Origin: an uncultured beta proteobacterium
Lineage (GTDB): Bacteria > Pseudomonadota > Gammaproteobacteria > Burkholderiales > Burkholderiaceae_C
Assembly: GCA_903853895.1 (NCBI GenBank)
Contig: CAINUX010000247.1
Span: forward strand, 1-50,550
Length of the DNA stretch: 50,550 bases
Direction: 5' to 3'
Both the position numbers and the translations under genes were made by a program. The stretch's first letter is position 1; each line of letters starts with the position of its first letter. The notes below the pieces were generated by a model. The model made no database searches and was not told the DNA's origin. It worked only from the letters and a program-made list of their open reading frames with translations. Positions 25,480 to 33,988 of the stretch are shown here, in pieces.

Positions 25480-26436
25480 TTATTCTTGTCCTGCGTAGGC
25501 GCCCAGGCGCAGGATTTGAAAATGGTTGAGGCGGGCCCTAACGGCAGACGCAGGCAGGGCAGATTTGATTTTGGGTTTGTAGTCCGCCGTCGCATGCAGG
25601 CGCGGGCTGGGTATCAACTCACCGTTGGTCTTGGCGATGATGGCAACGTAGGGATGGTTTTGCAGACTGCTGCGCCGCAAGACCACGGCCGTTTCGTCAT
25701 TTTCCAGCCGCACATACGTGCCCGGTGGACAAAGGCCCACGGCGCGCACCAGTGCGTGACCGACCTCGTCAGTCTTGGCCGACGCGTTGGCAATCACTGA
25801 GCGCGCTGATTCGGTGGCGCTTCGGCCAGCACGAGAACCCCGGGGGCTGATCATGGCCGCGTAGCGGTCCACCACTTTCAGGATGCGGGTGAGTCGGGTG
25901 GCCGGTGGCGCCGTGCGCAGGTCGATCTTGTCCAGCGCATCGTCATGGTGGCCGGAAACAATGTCCAGCCATTGGGCGTCCACCACACCCAGATTGGCCA
26001 GCATCAAGGCGCCCTTGACCGCGTGGGCTCGAATCGCGTCCTGTTGTACCGCACTGGGCCTTTCGACCTGCGTGGCTAACGCATCCTGCATGGCGGTCAT
26101 CGCAATATTCATGGTCAATGCCGCGTGCACCAGACTGTCGCGCTCGGCGCGGGGGATGTTCAATTCACCCGCAATCAGGTGGCACAGGACGGCACACACC
26201 AAGGAGTGCGATGCGCTGTAGCCTACCGGTGAATTGCTGGCCAGCTGGAACAGCAAATACAGCCCCACATCGGGGTCGCGCTGCAGCAGACCCTGCATCC
26301 ACCGGTCGTACTGCAAAACCCGGTGGGCAAACTGCTGGGTGCTGTCGGGGCTGCCCAGAATGATGCCCAGGCCCGACTCCAGGTCCGACCACAGGGCCAG
26401 CAGGTCTTCGTATTCGTTTTCGCTCTGGATGCTCAC
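25480..26436 (-). CDS. Degenerate HD-GYP-like protein
   Basis: 318 residues. The helical order follows an HD-GYP phosphodiesterase, but key metal ligands are changed: SASHSL where H-D is expected, and LTMNIAM where the HDIG-type motif sits. SGHHDD and VVDRYAAMISPR are kept. A C-terminal PPGTYVRLENDETAVVL segment is typical of the end of HD-GYP proteins. It may bind rather than cleave cyclic di-GMP. Start ATG at 26436. It converges with plsY. Confidence 0.75.
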   Translation of the reverse strand: MSIQSENEYEDLLALWSDLESGLGIILGSPDSTQQFAHRVLQYDRWMQGLLQRDPDVGLYLLFQLASNSPVGYSASHSLVCAVLCHLIAGELNIPRAERDSLVHAALTMNIAMTAMQDALATQVERPSAVQQDAIRAHAVKGALMLANLGVVDAQWLDIVSGHHDDALDKIDLRTAPPATRLTRILKVVDRYAAMISPRGSRAGRSATESARSVIANASAKTDEVGHALVRAVGLCPPGTYVRLENDETAVVLRRSSLQNHPYVAIIAKTNGELIPSPRLHATADYKPKIKSALPASAVRARLNHFQILRLGAYAGQE

Positions 26437-26445
26437 GGCAGATCT

Positions 26446-27099
26446 TCAATAGCGTTTTTCCAGCACCATCTGGTCATTGGCACGGGTCATTTGAAAATGG
26501 GTCAGAAAACTATTGCCCAGCAACACCATGGGCATGGAGCCTGAGGACACGATGCCATCCACGCCGTGCACTACGACATCACCGACGCGGACCGAACTCA
26601 GTTTGACAAGCCAGCCGGGTATGACGCCATTGGCGGTGCTCATCTGGATCATTTGTCCGGATTTGTAGTCCAGCCCCATGCGCTGGGCTTCGTGGACGCT
26701 CATCGATACCGTAGTGGCGCCGGTGTCTACCACCATGTTGGTGGACTTCCCGTTGATCTGGCCCAACGTAAAAAAGTGGCCGCCGCCGCCCGCAGTTAAC
26801 ACGATTCGGTTGCCACTGGCCCCAGTACCCGTGCCGCTACCTACGCTGGCAGGCGCATCGCCCACGCGCAGCGTGTGTTGCTTGCCCGCGATCTCCACGA
26901 CGGCCTGGTCGCCCTGCGTGGACACAATCTTTACACCCTTGTAGGTGTCGCCCACGGCCACTGTCTTGGGCGCGCCGCCGTCAACGATGACCAGTGCCCT
27001 GCCACCCAGCATGCCCGACAGGCCCACGGTTTGCGCCATAGCCACCGGGCTGAAGGCCCAGACCAGGGCCAGGGCATGGGCGAGCAGGGCCTTGGTCAT
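26446..27099 (-). CDS. Exported retropepsin-like aspartic protease (clan AA)
   Basis: 217 residues: signal peptide (ending AMAQ), a small beta domain, a Gly/Ser linker, then a retropepsin domain with VVDTGATTVSMS (catalytic Asp) and a C-terminal VLLGNSFLTHFQM flap region, as in the TIGR02281 family. It probably acts in the periplasm as a dimer. The ATG overlaps the yajQ stop (TGATG at 27097-27101). Confidence 0.88.
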   Translation of the reverse strand: MTKALLAHALALVWAFSPVAMAQTVGLSGMLGGRALVIVDGGAPKTVAVGDTYKGVKIVSTQGDQAVVEIAGKQHTLRVGDAPASVGSGTGTGASGNRIVLTAGGGGHFFTLGQINGKSTNMVVDTGATTVSMSVHEAQRMGLDYKSGQMIQMSTANGVIPGWLVKLSSVRVGDVVVHGVDGIVSSGSMPMVLLGNSFLTHFQMTRANDQMVLEKRY

Positions 27100-27584
27100 C
27101 AGTCGCGGAAGTTGTTGAAGCTCAGGGGCAAGTCGGCAATGTCCTTTCGGATCAGTGCCATGGCGGCCTGCAGGTCGTCGCGCTTGGCACCGGTGACCCG
27201 TACCGCGTCGCCCTGGATGGCGGCCTGCACCTTGATCTTGCTGTCCTTGATCAGGCGCTGGATCTTTTTCGACACTTCGGTTTCGATGCCATTGCGCACC
27301 TTGATGACAACCTTGACCTTGTCGCCACCCATCTTTTGCACGTCGCCCTTGTCCAGAAAGCGCACATCCACTTCCTGTTTGGTCAGCTTGTTGCGCAGCA
27401 CGTCTTCGATCTGGTCGAGCTGGAATTCGGCGTCGCCAATGAGGGTTATTTCCTTGTCCTTGAGCGCGATGCTGGCCGAAGTTCCTTTGAAATCGAAGCG
27501 GGTGGTGATTTCTTTGGTGGTGTTGTCCACCCCGTTTTTGACTTTGGACAATTCTGCTTCGCAGACGGTATCAAATGAAGGCAT
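27099..27584 (-). CDS. yajQ: YajQ-family nucleotide-binding protein
   Basis: 161 residues, complete. [27 protein letters not shown], and the closing SFNNFRD are family signatures. Some YajQ proteins bind cyclic di-GMP and affect transcription. The start at 27584 is chosen from the signature; the ORF is open to 27662 but would overlap murB. It is divergent from murB with 53 bp between. Confidence 0.95.
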   Translation of the reverse strand: MPSFDTVCEAELSKVKNGVDNTTKEITTRFDFKGTSASIALKDKEITLIGDAEFQLDQIEDVLRNKLTKQEVDVRFLDKGDVQKMGGDKVKVVIKVRNGIETEVSKKIQRLIKDSKIKVQAAIQGDAVRVTGAKRDDLQAAMALIRKDIADLPLSFNNFRD

Positions 27585-27637
27585 GATTTTGTAGACTGGT
27601 AAGTAGGGTTGGCGCACCCGAATGCGACAATCCTTCC

Positions 27638-28708
27638 ATGTTAGTCGAGAAAAACGTCCCACTCCAGCCCTTTAACACCTTCCACATCGTTGCCAAGGCG
27701 CAGGCGTTGGTGCGCATCACCCAGGAGTCCGATGTCCTGGCCGTGCTGGCCGATCCCGAGTGGGGCGCTACGCCGAAGTTTGTGCTGGGTGGCGGCAGCA
27801 ATATTGTGTTGACCGGCGATGTCAAGCCCCTGGTGCTCAAGGTCGAAGTGAAGGGGCGGCGACTGGTGAGCGAAACCGCCAAAGCCTTCATCGTGGAAGC
27901 CGGGGCCGGCGAGGTCTGGCACGATTTTGTGGCCTGGACGTTGGCGCAGGGCTATCCGGGTCTGGAAAACATGGCGCTCATCCCTGGTACGGTGGGGGCC
28001 TCGCCCGTGCAAAACGTGGGCGCGTATGGTGTGGAACTGCAGGACCGCTTTGAGTCTCTGGATGCCATGGATCTGCAAACTGGCCAGGTCTTCACCCTCA
28101 ACGCCGCCCAGTGTGCCTTTGGCTACCGCGACTCGGTGTTCAAGCACGGCGGCACTGTTCAACGCGGTGTGCACCAGACCATGGGCCTCAAAGACCGCGC
28201 CCTGATTCTGCGGGTGAAGTTTGCGTTGCCCAAGGCGTGGAAACCCGTGCTGGGCTACGCCGACATCGAGAAGAAGATGGCCGAGCATGGCTGCACCACA
28301 CCCGCAGCGCAGCAGATTTTTGACTGGGTATGCGCCGTGCGCCGTGCCAAGTTGCCAGATCCGGCGGTGATCGGCAACGTGGGTAGCTTCTTCAAGAATC
28401 CGACCGTGACGCCCGAGCAATGTGCCGACATCATCGCTCGCGATCCCAAGGTGGTCCACTACCACCTGGCCGATGGCGCCATCAAGCTGGCCGCGGGCTG
28501 GCTGATCGATTCGTGTGGCTGGAAGGGCAAGTCCGTGGGGCAGGCCGGTGTTTTTGAAAAGCAGGCGCTGGTGCTGGTCAACCGGGGCGCGGGGACCGAT
28601 GGCAATGGCGCTACGGGAGGCGAGGTCATGACGTTGGCCAAAGCCATCCAGACCAGTGTGTATGAACGCTTTGGCATCTTGCTGGAGCCCGAACCGGTGG
28701 TGGTCTAG
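27638..28708 (+). CDS. murB: UDP-N-acetylenolpyruvoylglucosamine reductase
   Basis: 356 residues. FAD-binding GGGSNIVL and [17 protein letters not shown], then GYRDSVFK and [10 protein letters not shown] with the proton-donor Ser, and [16 protein letters not shown]. It reduces the enolpyruvyl group to make UDP-MurNAc in peptidoglycan synthesis. The next gene begins one base after its stop. Confidence 0.96.
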   Translation: MLVEKNVPLQPFNTFHIVAKAQALVRITQESDVLAVLADPEWGATPKFVLGGGSNIVLTGDVKPLVLKVEVKGRRLVSETAKAFIVEAGAGEVWHDFVAWTLAQGYPGLENMALIPGTVGASPVQNVGAYGVELQDRFESLDAMDLQTGQVFTLNAAQCAFGYRDSVFKHGGTVQRGVHQTMGLKDRALILRVKFALPKAWKPVLGYADIEKKMAEHGCTTPAAQQIFDWVCAVRRAKLPDPAVIGNVGSFFKNPTVTPEQCADIIARDPKVVHYHLADGAIKLAAGWLIDSCGWKGKSVGQAGVFEKQALVLVNRGAGTDGNGATGGEVMTLAKAIQTSVYERFGILLEPEPVVV

Positions 28709-28709
28709 T

Positions 28710-29720
28710 ATGAAAAATGTAGTGGTGTTGGGTGGTGCCGGTTTTGTCGGCGCCCATGTGTGTGAAAAACTGGTTCGCCATGGCTACAACGTCACGTTGC
28801 CCACTCGCCGGCGCAGCAATGCCCGGCACCTGCAGCACCTGCAGGCCGTGACGATTCTGGAAGTGGACGTGCACGATGAACAAGCGCTGACCGGTGTACT
28901 GCAGGGGCACGATGCTGTGGTCAACCTGATCGCCATCCTGCACGGCAGCCCGGCCGCCTTTGACAAGGTGCATGTGGTGTTGCCGCAAAAACTGGTGCGT
29001 GCGTGCCAGGCACAGCAGATCCGTCGGCTGGTGCACATCAGCGCACTGGGCGTCAGCGATACGCGTCCGGGTGCTGCACCATCCGAATACCTGCGCAGCA
29101 AGGGCCGGGGCGAAGAGGTGCTGGAGCGCGCCGCACGCGAGATGGCGCTGGAGCTGACCATCCTGCGGCCCAGCGTGATTTTTGGCGCCGAAGACAAGTT
29201 CTTGAACCTGTTTGCCCGGCTGCAAAAAGTGTTTCCCGTCATGCCGCTGGCCGGTGCCCACGCCCGGTTTCAGCCAGTGTGGGTGGAGGATGTGGCGCTG
29301 GCCGTGGTGCGCAGTCTGGAGCAGCGCATCCTGCCGAAGGCAGACGGCCCCGCCGTGCGTGTGCTGGAAGCTTGCGGCCCCGATGTGCTGACCCTCAAGG
29401 AACTGGTGCAGTTGGCGGCGCGGCTCAGTGGCATCAAAGAAGGGCGCGGCCGGCCGGTGATTGCGCTGCCCGACTGGATGGGGCGCTTGCAGGCGAGACT
29501 GATGGAACTGGCGCCGGGTGAACCGCTGATGAGCCGCGACAACCTCGACTCCATGAAAGTCGACAACGTGGCGACGGGCCAGGTGCCTGGCCTGCAGGCA
29601 CTGGGCATCACACCAGCAGCGCTCGCCCCCATCGCGCGGGACTACCTCACGCAGCAGGGCAGCGAACAGGGCTTGCTGGGCCTGCGAAAGCATGAGCACC
29701 GCGATACAACCAAAACCTGA
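28710..29720 (+). CDS. NDUFA9-like NAD(P)-binding atypical SDR
   Basis: 336 residues. The N-terminal Rossmann loop is GGAGFVGAHV; later HISALG and YLRSKGRGEEVL supply the extended-SDR Tyr-x3-Lys-like site, and TILRPSVIFG is typical of complex-I NDUFA9-type and NAD(P)H-binding sugar-epimerase relatives. Substrate unknown. Start ATG at 28710, one base after murB. Confidence 0.88.
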   Translation: MKNVVVLGGAGFVGAHVCEKLVRHGYNVTLPTRRRSNARHLQHLQAVTILEVDVHDEQALTGVLQGHDAVVNLIAILHGSPAAFDKVHVVLPQKLVRACQAQQIRRLVHISALGVSDTRPGAAPSEYLRSKGRGEEVLERAAREMALELTILRPSVIFGAEDKFLNLFARLQKVFPVMPLAGAHARFQPVWVEDVALAVVRSLEQRILPKADGPAVRVLEACGPDVLTLKELVQLAARLSGIKEGRGRPVIALPDWMGRLQARLMELAPGEPLMSRDNLDSMKVDNVATGQVPGLQALGITPAALAPIARDYLTQQGSEQGLLGLRKHEHRDTTKT

Positions 29721-29722
29721 AC

Positions 29723-29968
29723 ATGCCGGCCACCGAACTCGTCGTCACCTCAGCGGGCAGCGTGGGGGGCAAAGAACTGCTGATCCCCACCGGCCCGCCC
29801 GGGATCACGTACCCGCACCTTCAGGACTGGGTCACCGCCAAGCTCAAGGCCAAGACACCGGTGAAAGACATCAGCACCCGGGTGCTGGTAAAGGGCATCA
29901 AGCAGTGGGCTGCCTTTGAGGAAAAGGCTGGGGCCAGGACTGTTCGGACGGTCTTCAAAATCACCTGA
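29723..29968 (+). CDS. Small conserved-looking hypothetical protein
   Basis: 81 residues, soluble, rich in Lys, Val and Thr, no recognised domain. It follows the reductase by two bases and probably ends the murB operon. The 63-bp gap to the convergent phaZ holds no clear terminator. Confidence 0.65.
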   Translation: MPATELVVTSAGSVGGKELLIPTGPPGITYPHLQDWVTAKLKAKTPVKDISTRVLVKGIKQWAAFEEKAGARTVRTVFKIT

Positions 29969-30031
29969 TGAAAGCCTTTGGCCCACTATCTAGCCTCTGC
30001 ACGGCGGACTATTGCAATGTTGTAAACGAAC

Positions 30032-31297
30032 TTAAGTGCTGTGGCTCAGAATAAAGGACTTGAGGGCGGGATACGTCTGTTCGTGCCAACGGTGACCGCT
30101 GAAGATTCCGTAGTGACCTGCTTCTTTGACTTCCAGATGCTGGTGTAGAGCTTCAGGTATGCCGCTGCACATCGTATGCACTGCCGTGGTCTGGCCGGCT
30201 CCGGTAATGTCATCGAGCTCGCCCTCGACCGAGAAAACGGCGGTGGTGGTGATGTCCTGTGGTCGCACGCGCTCCGACTTCCCATTCACACCTCTGACCT
30301 CCCATGTTCCTTTGGCCAGACTATATTCTTGGAACACCACCTTGATCGTGTCCAGGTAAAAATCGGCGTCCATGTCCAGCACCGCGTTGTATTCATCGTA
30401 GAAATCACGGTGGGCTTGTGCACCGACGTCATCGCCCTTGACCAAGTCTTTGAAGTAGTCCACATGGTGCTGGGCGTGGCTATTGGGGTTCATGGCTACA
30501 AAGCCGGTGTGCTGCAAGAATCCTGGGTATACGCGGCGACCGGCTCCCTCGCAGTTGGCGGGGACTCGGTAAATCACATTATTCTCAAACCAGTCGTAAC
30601 TCTTGCTGGTGGCAAATTCGTTGACAGAGGTAGGTGACTTGCGGGCATCTATCGGGCCACCCATCATGGTCATGCTCAAAGGGGTCGTTTCGCCCCGGCT
30701 GGCCATCAAGGAAACAGCGGCCAAGACCGGCACGGTTGGTTGGCACACGCTGACTACATGGCAATTGCCATATTCGCCTTGCAAGTGGCGGACAAATTCC
30801 TGCACGTAGTTGACATAGTCATCCAGGTGGAACTCGCCGTCTTCGATGGGAATCAGGCGGGCATTTTTCCAGTCGGTAATGAACACCTGGTGATCCTGGA
30901 CCAGGGTCTTTACGGTATCGCGCAAAAGCGTGGCATAGTGGCCCGACAAGGGTGCCACGACCAGTACCACGGGCTGACTCTTTAGGCGAATCAGGGTGGG
31001 GACACTATTCATATAGCGCTCAAAGCTGAGCAACCGGCAAAAAACCTTGTCCATTTCAACGTGTTCGTGGATGACCACGTTCACGCCATCGATGTCCACA
31101 CTGTCGATGTTGAATTCTGGTTTTTTGTAGTCCTTGCCTAACCGATGCAGCAGCTCGTAGCCCGCAGACAGGTTCTTGGTTAGCGGGTTTTGCCCGAGCA
31201 TGGACCAAGGGCTTGCGTAAGCCTTGGAAGCCGAATGTGCAAAGTTTGCGAGGGGCCTTTTTAGAGCGCGTTGGTTTTCGTGAAATTGGTAAAGCAT
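30032..31297 (-). CDS. phaZ: Intracellular polyhydroxyalkanoate depolymerase
   Basis: 421 residues, no signal peptide. The nucleophile elbow has cysteine in VSVCQPTVPVL, as in the Cys-Asp-His intracellular depolymerases; GELDDITGAGQT and GHYGIFSG carry the Asp and His. It releases hydroxyacids from stored PHB. Start ATG at 31297. The 213-bp gap upstream has AGGGT-TT-ACCCT (31314-31325), adjacent to a TATAGT -10-like box. Confidence 0.94.
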   Translation of the reverse strand: MLYQFHENQRALKRPLANFAHSASKAYASPWSMLGQNPLTKNLSAGYELLHRLGKDYKKPEFNIDSVDIDGVNVVIHEHVEMDKVFCRLLSFERYMNSVPTLIRLKSQPVVLVVAPLSGHYATLLRDTVKTLVQDHQVFITDWKNARLIPIEDGEFHLDDYVNYVQEFVRHLQGEYGNCHVVSVCQPTVPVLAAVSLMASRGETTPLSMTMMGGPIDARKSPTSVNEFATSKSYDWFENNVIYRVPANCEGAGRRVYPGFLQHTGFVAMNPNSHAQHHVDYFKDLVKGDDVGAQAHRDFYDEYNAVLDMDADFYLDTIKVVFQEYSLAKGTWEVRGVNGKSERVRPQDITTTAVFSVEGELDDITGAGQTTAVHTMCSGIPEALHQHLEVKEAGHYGIFSGHRWHEQTYPALKSFILSHST

Positions 31298-31510
31298 AGA
31301 CTGCAACTATAAGGGTAAACCCTAGTCGCAAATCATCGATTCGTGTGACAGTTTTGTGACTGTTGTTATCAGTCCCATCACCTCTTCAATCTCCCCCTAC
31401 AGCACGTTGGTGGGCACTTGGTTGTCGTGTTGCGCCGACAGAATTCACCCCATGGTTGTCAGTTGGACTACATCCTTCGACGATTGCTAAAGACTTCATT
31501 GTGCCGAGCT
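31298..31510 (-). promoter_or_regulatory. Upstream region of phaZ
   Basis: 213-bp gap between the SPOR gene end and phaZ. On the minus strand a 12-base inverted repeat (AGGGT, TT, ACCCT) precedes TATAGT, which would put transcription start almost at the ATG. The box is plausible, not proven. Nothing else recognisable. Confidence 0.35.
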
Positions 31511-32830
31511 TCAGAGCTGCACAATGACAGCATCAAGTTGCAGCGCCTTGATCTTTTCCACGGCGGCTTGCGCATCGGTCTTGCTGCGGTACGGACCCAC
31601 CCGGACCCGGATCTGGCGGCCCTTGGTGGACTTCAGTTCTTTTAACACGGAGGGCAACTGGGCCTCCAGCAATTTGGCATGGGCACTGGCCGCGTTCTCG
31701 GGGATGGAAAACAGGCCGACATTGATGAAATACGGTTTGTCGGAGGCGTCGGCGGTGGTCACAGACGATGCTTTGCGTTTGGGCGCTTCGGTGGTGAAAG
31801 ATGGTTGCGCCTTTTTGGTGCGAACTACGGTCGGCTCCGCTTCCTTCTTGTCGCGCTCAGCCTTTGCCGGAGCGCTGGCCTTGGTGTCCGCCTTCGGCGT
31901 CGCGTTTTGCGAGGCTTTGTTGGTGCTGGCTTTAGGTTCGGGTTTGCTGGCCGGGGCCGGTATTGTTGCGACGGCCATCGGCGCTGACGCCACCGGGGCT
32001 GGCGCAGAGGCGGGCAGGGATGTCGATGCTGCGGCGACCGGTGCAGAGGCGGTGGGAGCCGCCGGTGCGGATGCAGCGGACGCTGTGGCCATGGGCGCTG
32101 TAGGTGCGGATGCCGTTGCCGACGCCACCACAGTGGCATCGCTGGCTGAAATAGCTGGTGTGGGTGGCAAGGCAGGCGGCGCAGTGAGGTCCGTGGTCTT
32201 TCCCACGGCCACCTGACCGGCTTCGAGTGCGCCATGTGGCATGACGGCCAAGTTGCTTAGCGCAGATATCTGAACGTAGGAAAAAACAGCGGCGATCCAG
32301 AAAGCCACGTTGGCACCGGCCAGCCAGATGCCGCGACGGCGCGTGGGGGCTTGGCGGATGAGCTGCGCGCACGCGTCCTCCACCTTGGTGTGGGCAGTCA
32401 GAGCCAATGACATTTTCTTGCGGCACTCGGTATGCAGCACGGCATTGCCAAACAGCCCGGGCAGCACAAATGCCGCCAGGCCAAAGCCCAGGCCCAAGGC
32501 CATCATCAACGTGTCGGAAAACTGAAAAATCAGGCGACCAATGCCAAACACCAGCAAGGCGACTGCGACCATGATGCCCACATAGGCCAGGGCGGCGGTC
32601 CAGAGCTGGCGAAAGGCCAGCCAGTTCAGTGTGGTCAGGCTGGCTGCGGTGTTCCAGCTGATGCCACCGTGGTCGGCCGCCTCAAAACGGGAAAAGATGG
32701 GCAGGTAGTACTTGCCGTTGATCGGCCCGATGGCTGCGCGGTATAGCTGCGTCGTGACGTCTTCTTCCGGGGCCGGGGTGGCGGGGGCCGCCGGGACTGG
32801 GACAGCAGAGGAGAACGTGGGTTCGATCAT
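31511..32830 (-). CDS. DUF2628-like membrane protein with C-terminal SPOR domain
   Basis: 439 residues. The N-terminal part has YYLPIFSRFE and several hydrophobic helices (about 80-135 and 170-190), like DUF2628 proteins. A long Ala/Pro/Ser linker (about 215-350) follows, then a SPOR domain (YFINVGLFSIPENAA ... VRVGPYRSKTDAQAAV) that binds denuded peptidoglycan, usually at the division site. It starts three bases after MltB ends, so it is part of the wall operon. Confidence 0.86.
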   Translation of the reverse strand: MIEPTFSSAVPVPAAPATPAPEEDVTTQLYRAAIGPINGKYYLPIFSRFEAADHGGISWNTAASLTTLNWLAFRQLWTAALAYVGIMVAVALLVFGIGRLIFQFSDTLMMALGLGFGLAAFVLPGLFGNAVLHTECRKKMSLALTAHTKVEDACAQLIRQAPTRRRGIWLAGANVAFWIAAVFSYVQISALSNLAVMPHGALEAGQVAVGKTTDLTAPPALPPTPAISASDATVVASATASAPTAPMATASAASAPAAPTASAPVAAASTSLPASAPAPVASAPMAVATIPAPASKPEPKASTNKASQNATPKADTKASAPAKAERDKKEAEPTVVRTKKAQPSFTTEAPKRKASSVTTADASDKPYFINVGLFSIPENAASAHAKLLEAQLPSVLKELKSTKGRQIRVRVGPYRSKTDAQAAVEKIKALQLDAVIVQL

Positions 32831-32833
32831 GGC

Positions 32834-33988
32834 TTATTTTGACATGGCGGCGGTCACTTCCTGGCCCAGTTCAATCACCGCCAGCGCGTAGTAGCTGCTC
32901 CAGTTGTAGCGGGTGATGGCATAAAAGTTTTCGGTGCCGGCCAAGTACAAGGGCGGTGCGTCGCCATTTTGCAGCTCGACCAGCGCCAGCGGGCCGGCGT
33001 GTTGCAGGGCGTATTCATCCAGTTCGCACCCCAGCGTCACCAGGGTCGCGGCGCTGAAGGTGGGCAAAATATCGGGCGCCAGCAGGGCAGCTTTCTCCAG
33101 GCCTTCAGCCTTCAAGCGCAGGGGATAGTGGGTGGGCATGCCGGCTTGCCACTGAAAGGCCTTGAAGTAGTTGGCCACCGAGCCAATGACGTCGGCGGCG
33201 CTGTGGAACAGGTCGACGCGGCCGTCGCCGTCATAGTCCACCGCGTATTTGCTCCAGCTCGATGGCATGAACTGGGGCAGGCCCATGGCACCGGCGTAGC
33301 TGCCACGCAGCGCCAGAGGGTCGGTGCCGGTGCGCTGGGTCAGGGTCAGAAAGGCTTCCAGCTCCGACAGGAAAAATGCGGCGCGCTCCCGGGCACGCGG
33401 GTGTTGGGTCGGGAAGTCAAACGCCAGCGTGGTCAGGGCGTCCATCACGCGGTAGGTTCCAACCTGCTGGCCGTAGATGGTCTCCACGCCGACGATGCCG
33501 ACGATGATGGCGGCCGGCACGCCAGTTTGCGCTTCAGCCCGCTCCAGCGTCTCGCGGTTGTCCTGCCAGAACTTGACGCCAGCACGGATGCGCACCGGGT
33601 CGATGAAGCGGCTGCGGTAGACAGCCCAGTTCTTGACCGTGCCCACGGGCGGCGGCGCAATGGCGCGCGCGATGCCCGGCATGTAGTGCGACTGGCCTAT
33701 GGCATGGCGTACCCAGCGCGGCTCCAGACCCAGGCGCTCGGCTATGGCATCGGCTTCCTGCAGCACCTCGGTTCGGGTGGCGTAGAGCGGGCCGTTGACC
33801 TCGACCCTGCGTTTGGCGAGCGCCGTGTGTTTGGTGCGCTTCTTGACGCCGGCATGAGACTTGCCCTGTGTCACAGTCGAAACCGTTTGGCTGTTCTGGT
33901 CGCTAGCCCTCGTCGGTATTGAATATGCAGCTATCAAACAAATAGCAGTCGTTTGGACGAGGCGGGTCAGAGTAGTGGAAGGATTCAC
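32834..33988 (-). CDS. MltB-like lytic murein transglycosylase
   Basis: 384 residues. Catalytic Glu is in GIVGVETIYGQQ; GAMGLPQFMPSSW and YDGDGRVDLF are MltB-family motifs. It cuts peptidoglycan to form 1,6-anhydro ends. Start: GTG at 33988 overlaps the TgpA stop (GTGA). The signal peptide (residues about 10-28) is encoded by a copy of the 45-bp repeat (33904-33948), ending in PTRA-S, a plausible signal-peptidase I site. No lipobox cysteine. Confidence 0.93.
   Translation of the reverse strand: MNPSTTLTRLVQTTAICLIAAYSIPTRASDQNSQTVSTVTQGKSHAGVKKRTKHTALAKRRVEVNGPLYATRTEVLQEADAIAERLGLEPRWVRHAIGQSHYMPGIARAIAPPPVGTVKNWAVYRSRFIDPVRIRAGVKFWQDNRETLERAEAQTGVPAAIIVGIVGVETIYGQQVGTYRVMDALTTLAFDFPTQHPRARERAAFFLSELEAFLTLTQRTGTDPLALRGSYAGAMGLPQFMPSSWSKYAVDYDGDGRVDLFHSAADVIGSVANYFKAFQWQAGMPTHYPLRLKAEGLEKAALLAPDILPTFSAATLVTLGCELDEYALQHAGPLALVELQNGDAPPLYLAGTENFYAITRYNWSSYYALAVIELGQEVTAAMSK
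33904..33948 (-). repeat. 45-bp palindromic repeat, copy 5 (inside the mltB-like gene)
   Basis: Same gap-free 45-base layout as the other copies, though the last base is G. On the minus strand it encodes residues 15-28 of the transglycosylase in the same frame as copy 1 does in pbpC; 7 of 14 encoded residues agree. Confidence 0.85.

Noticed and set aside
28626..29699. 357-codon open frame opposite the NDUFA9-like gene
   Set aside because: His/Gln-rich translation typical of antisense frames; the plus-strand gene has an intact Rossmann loop.
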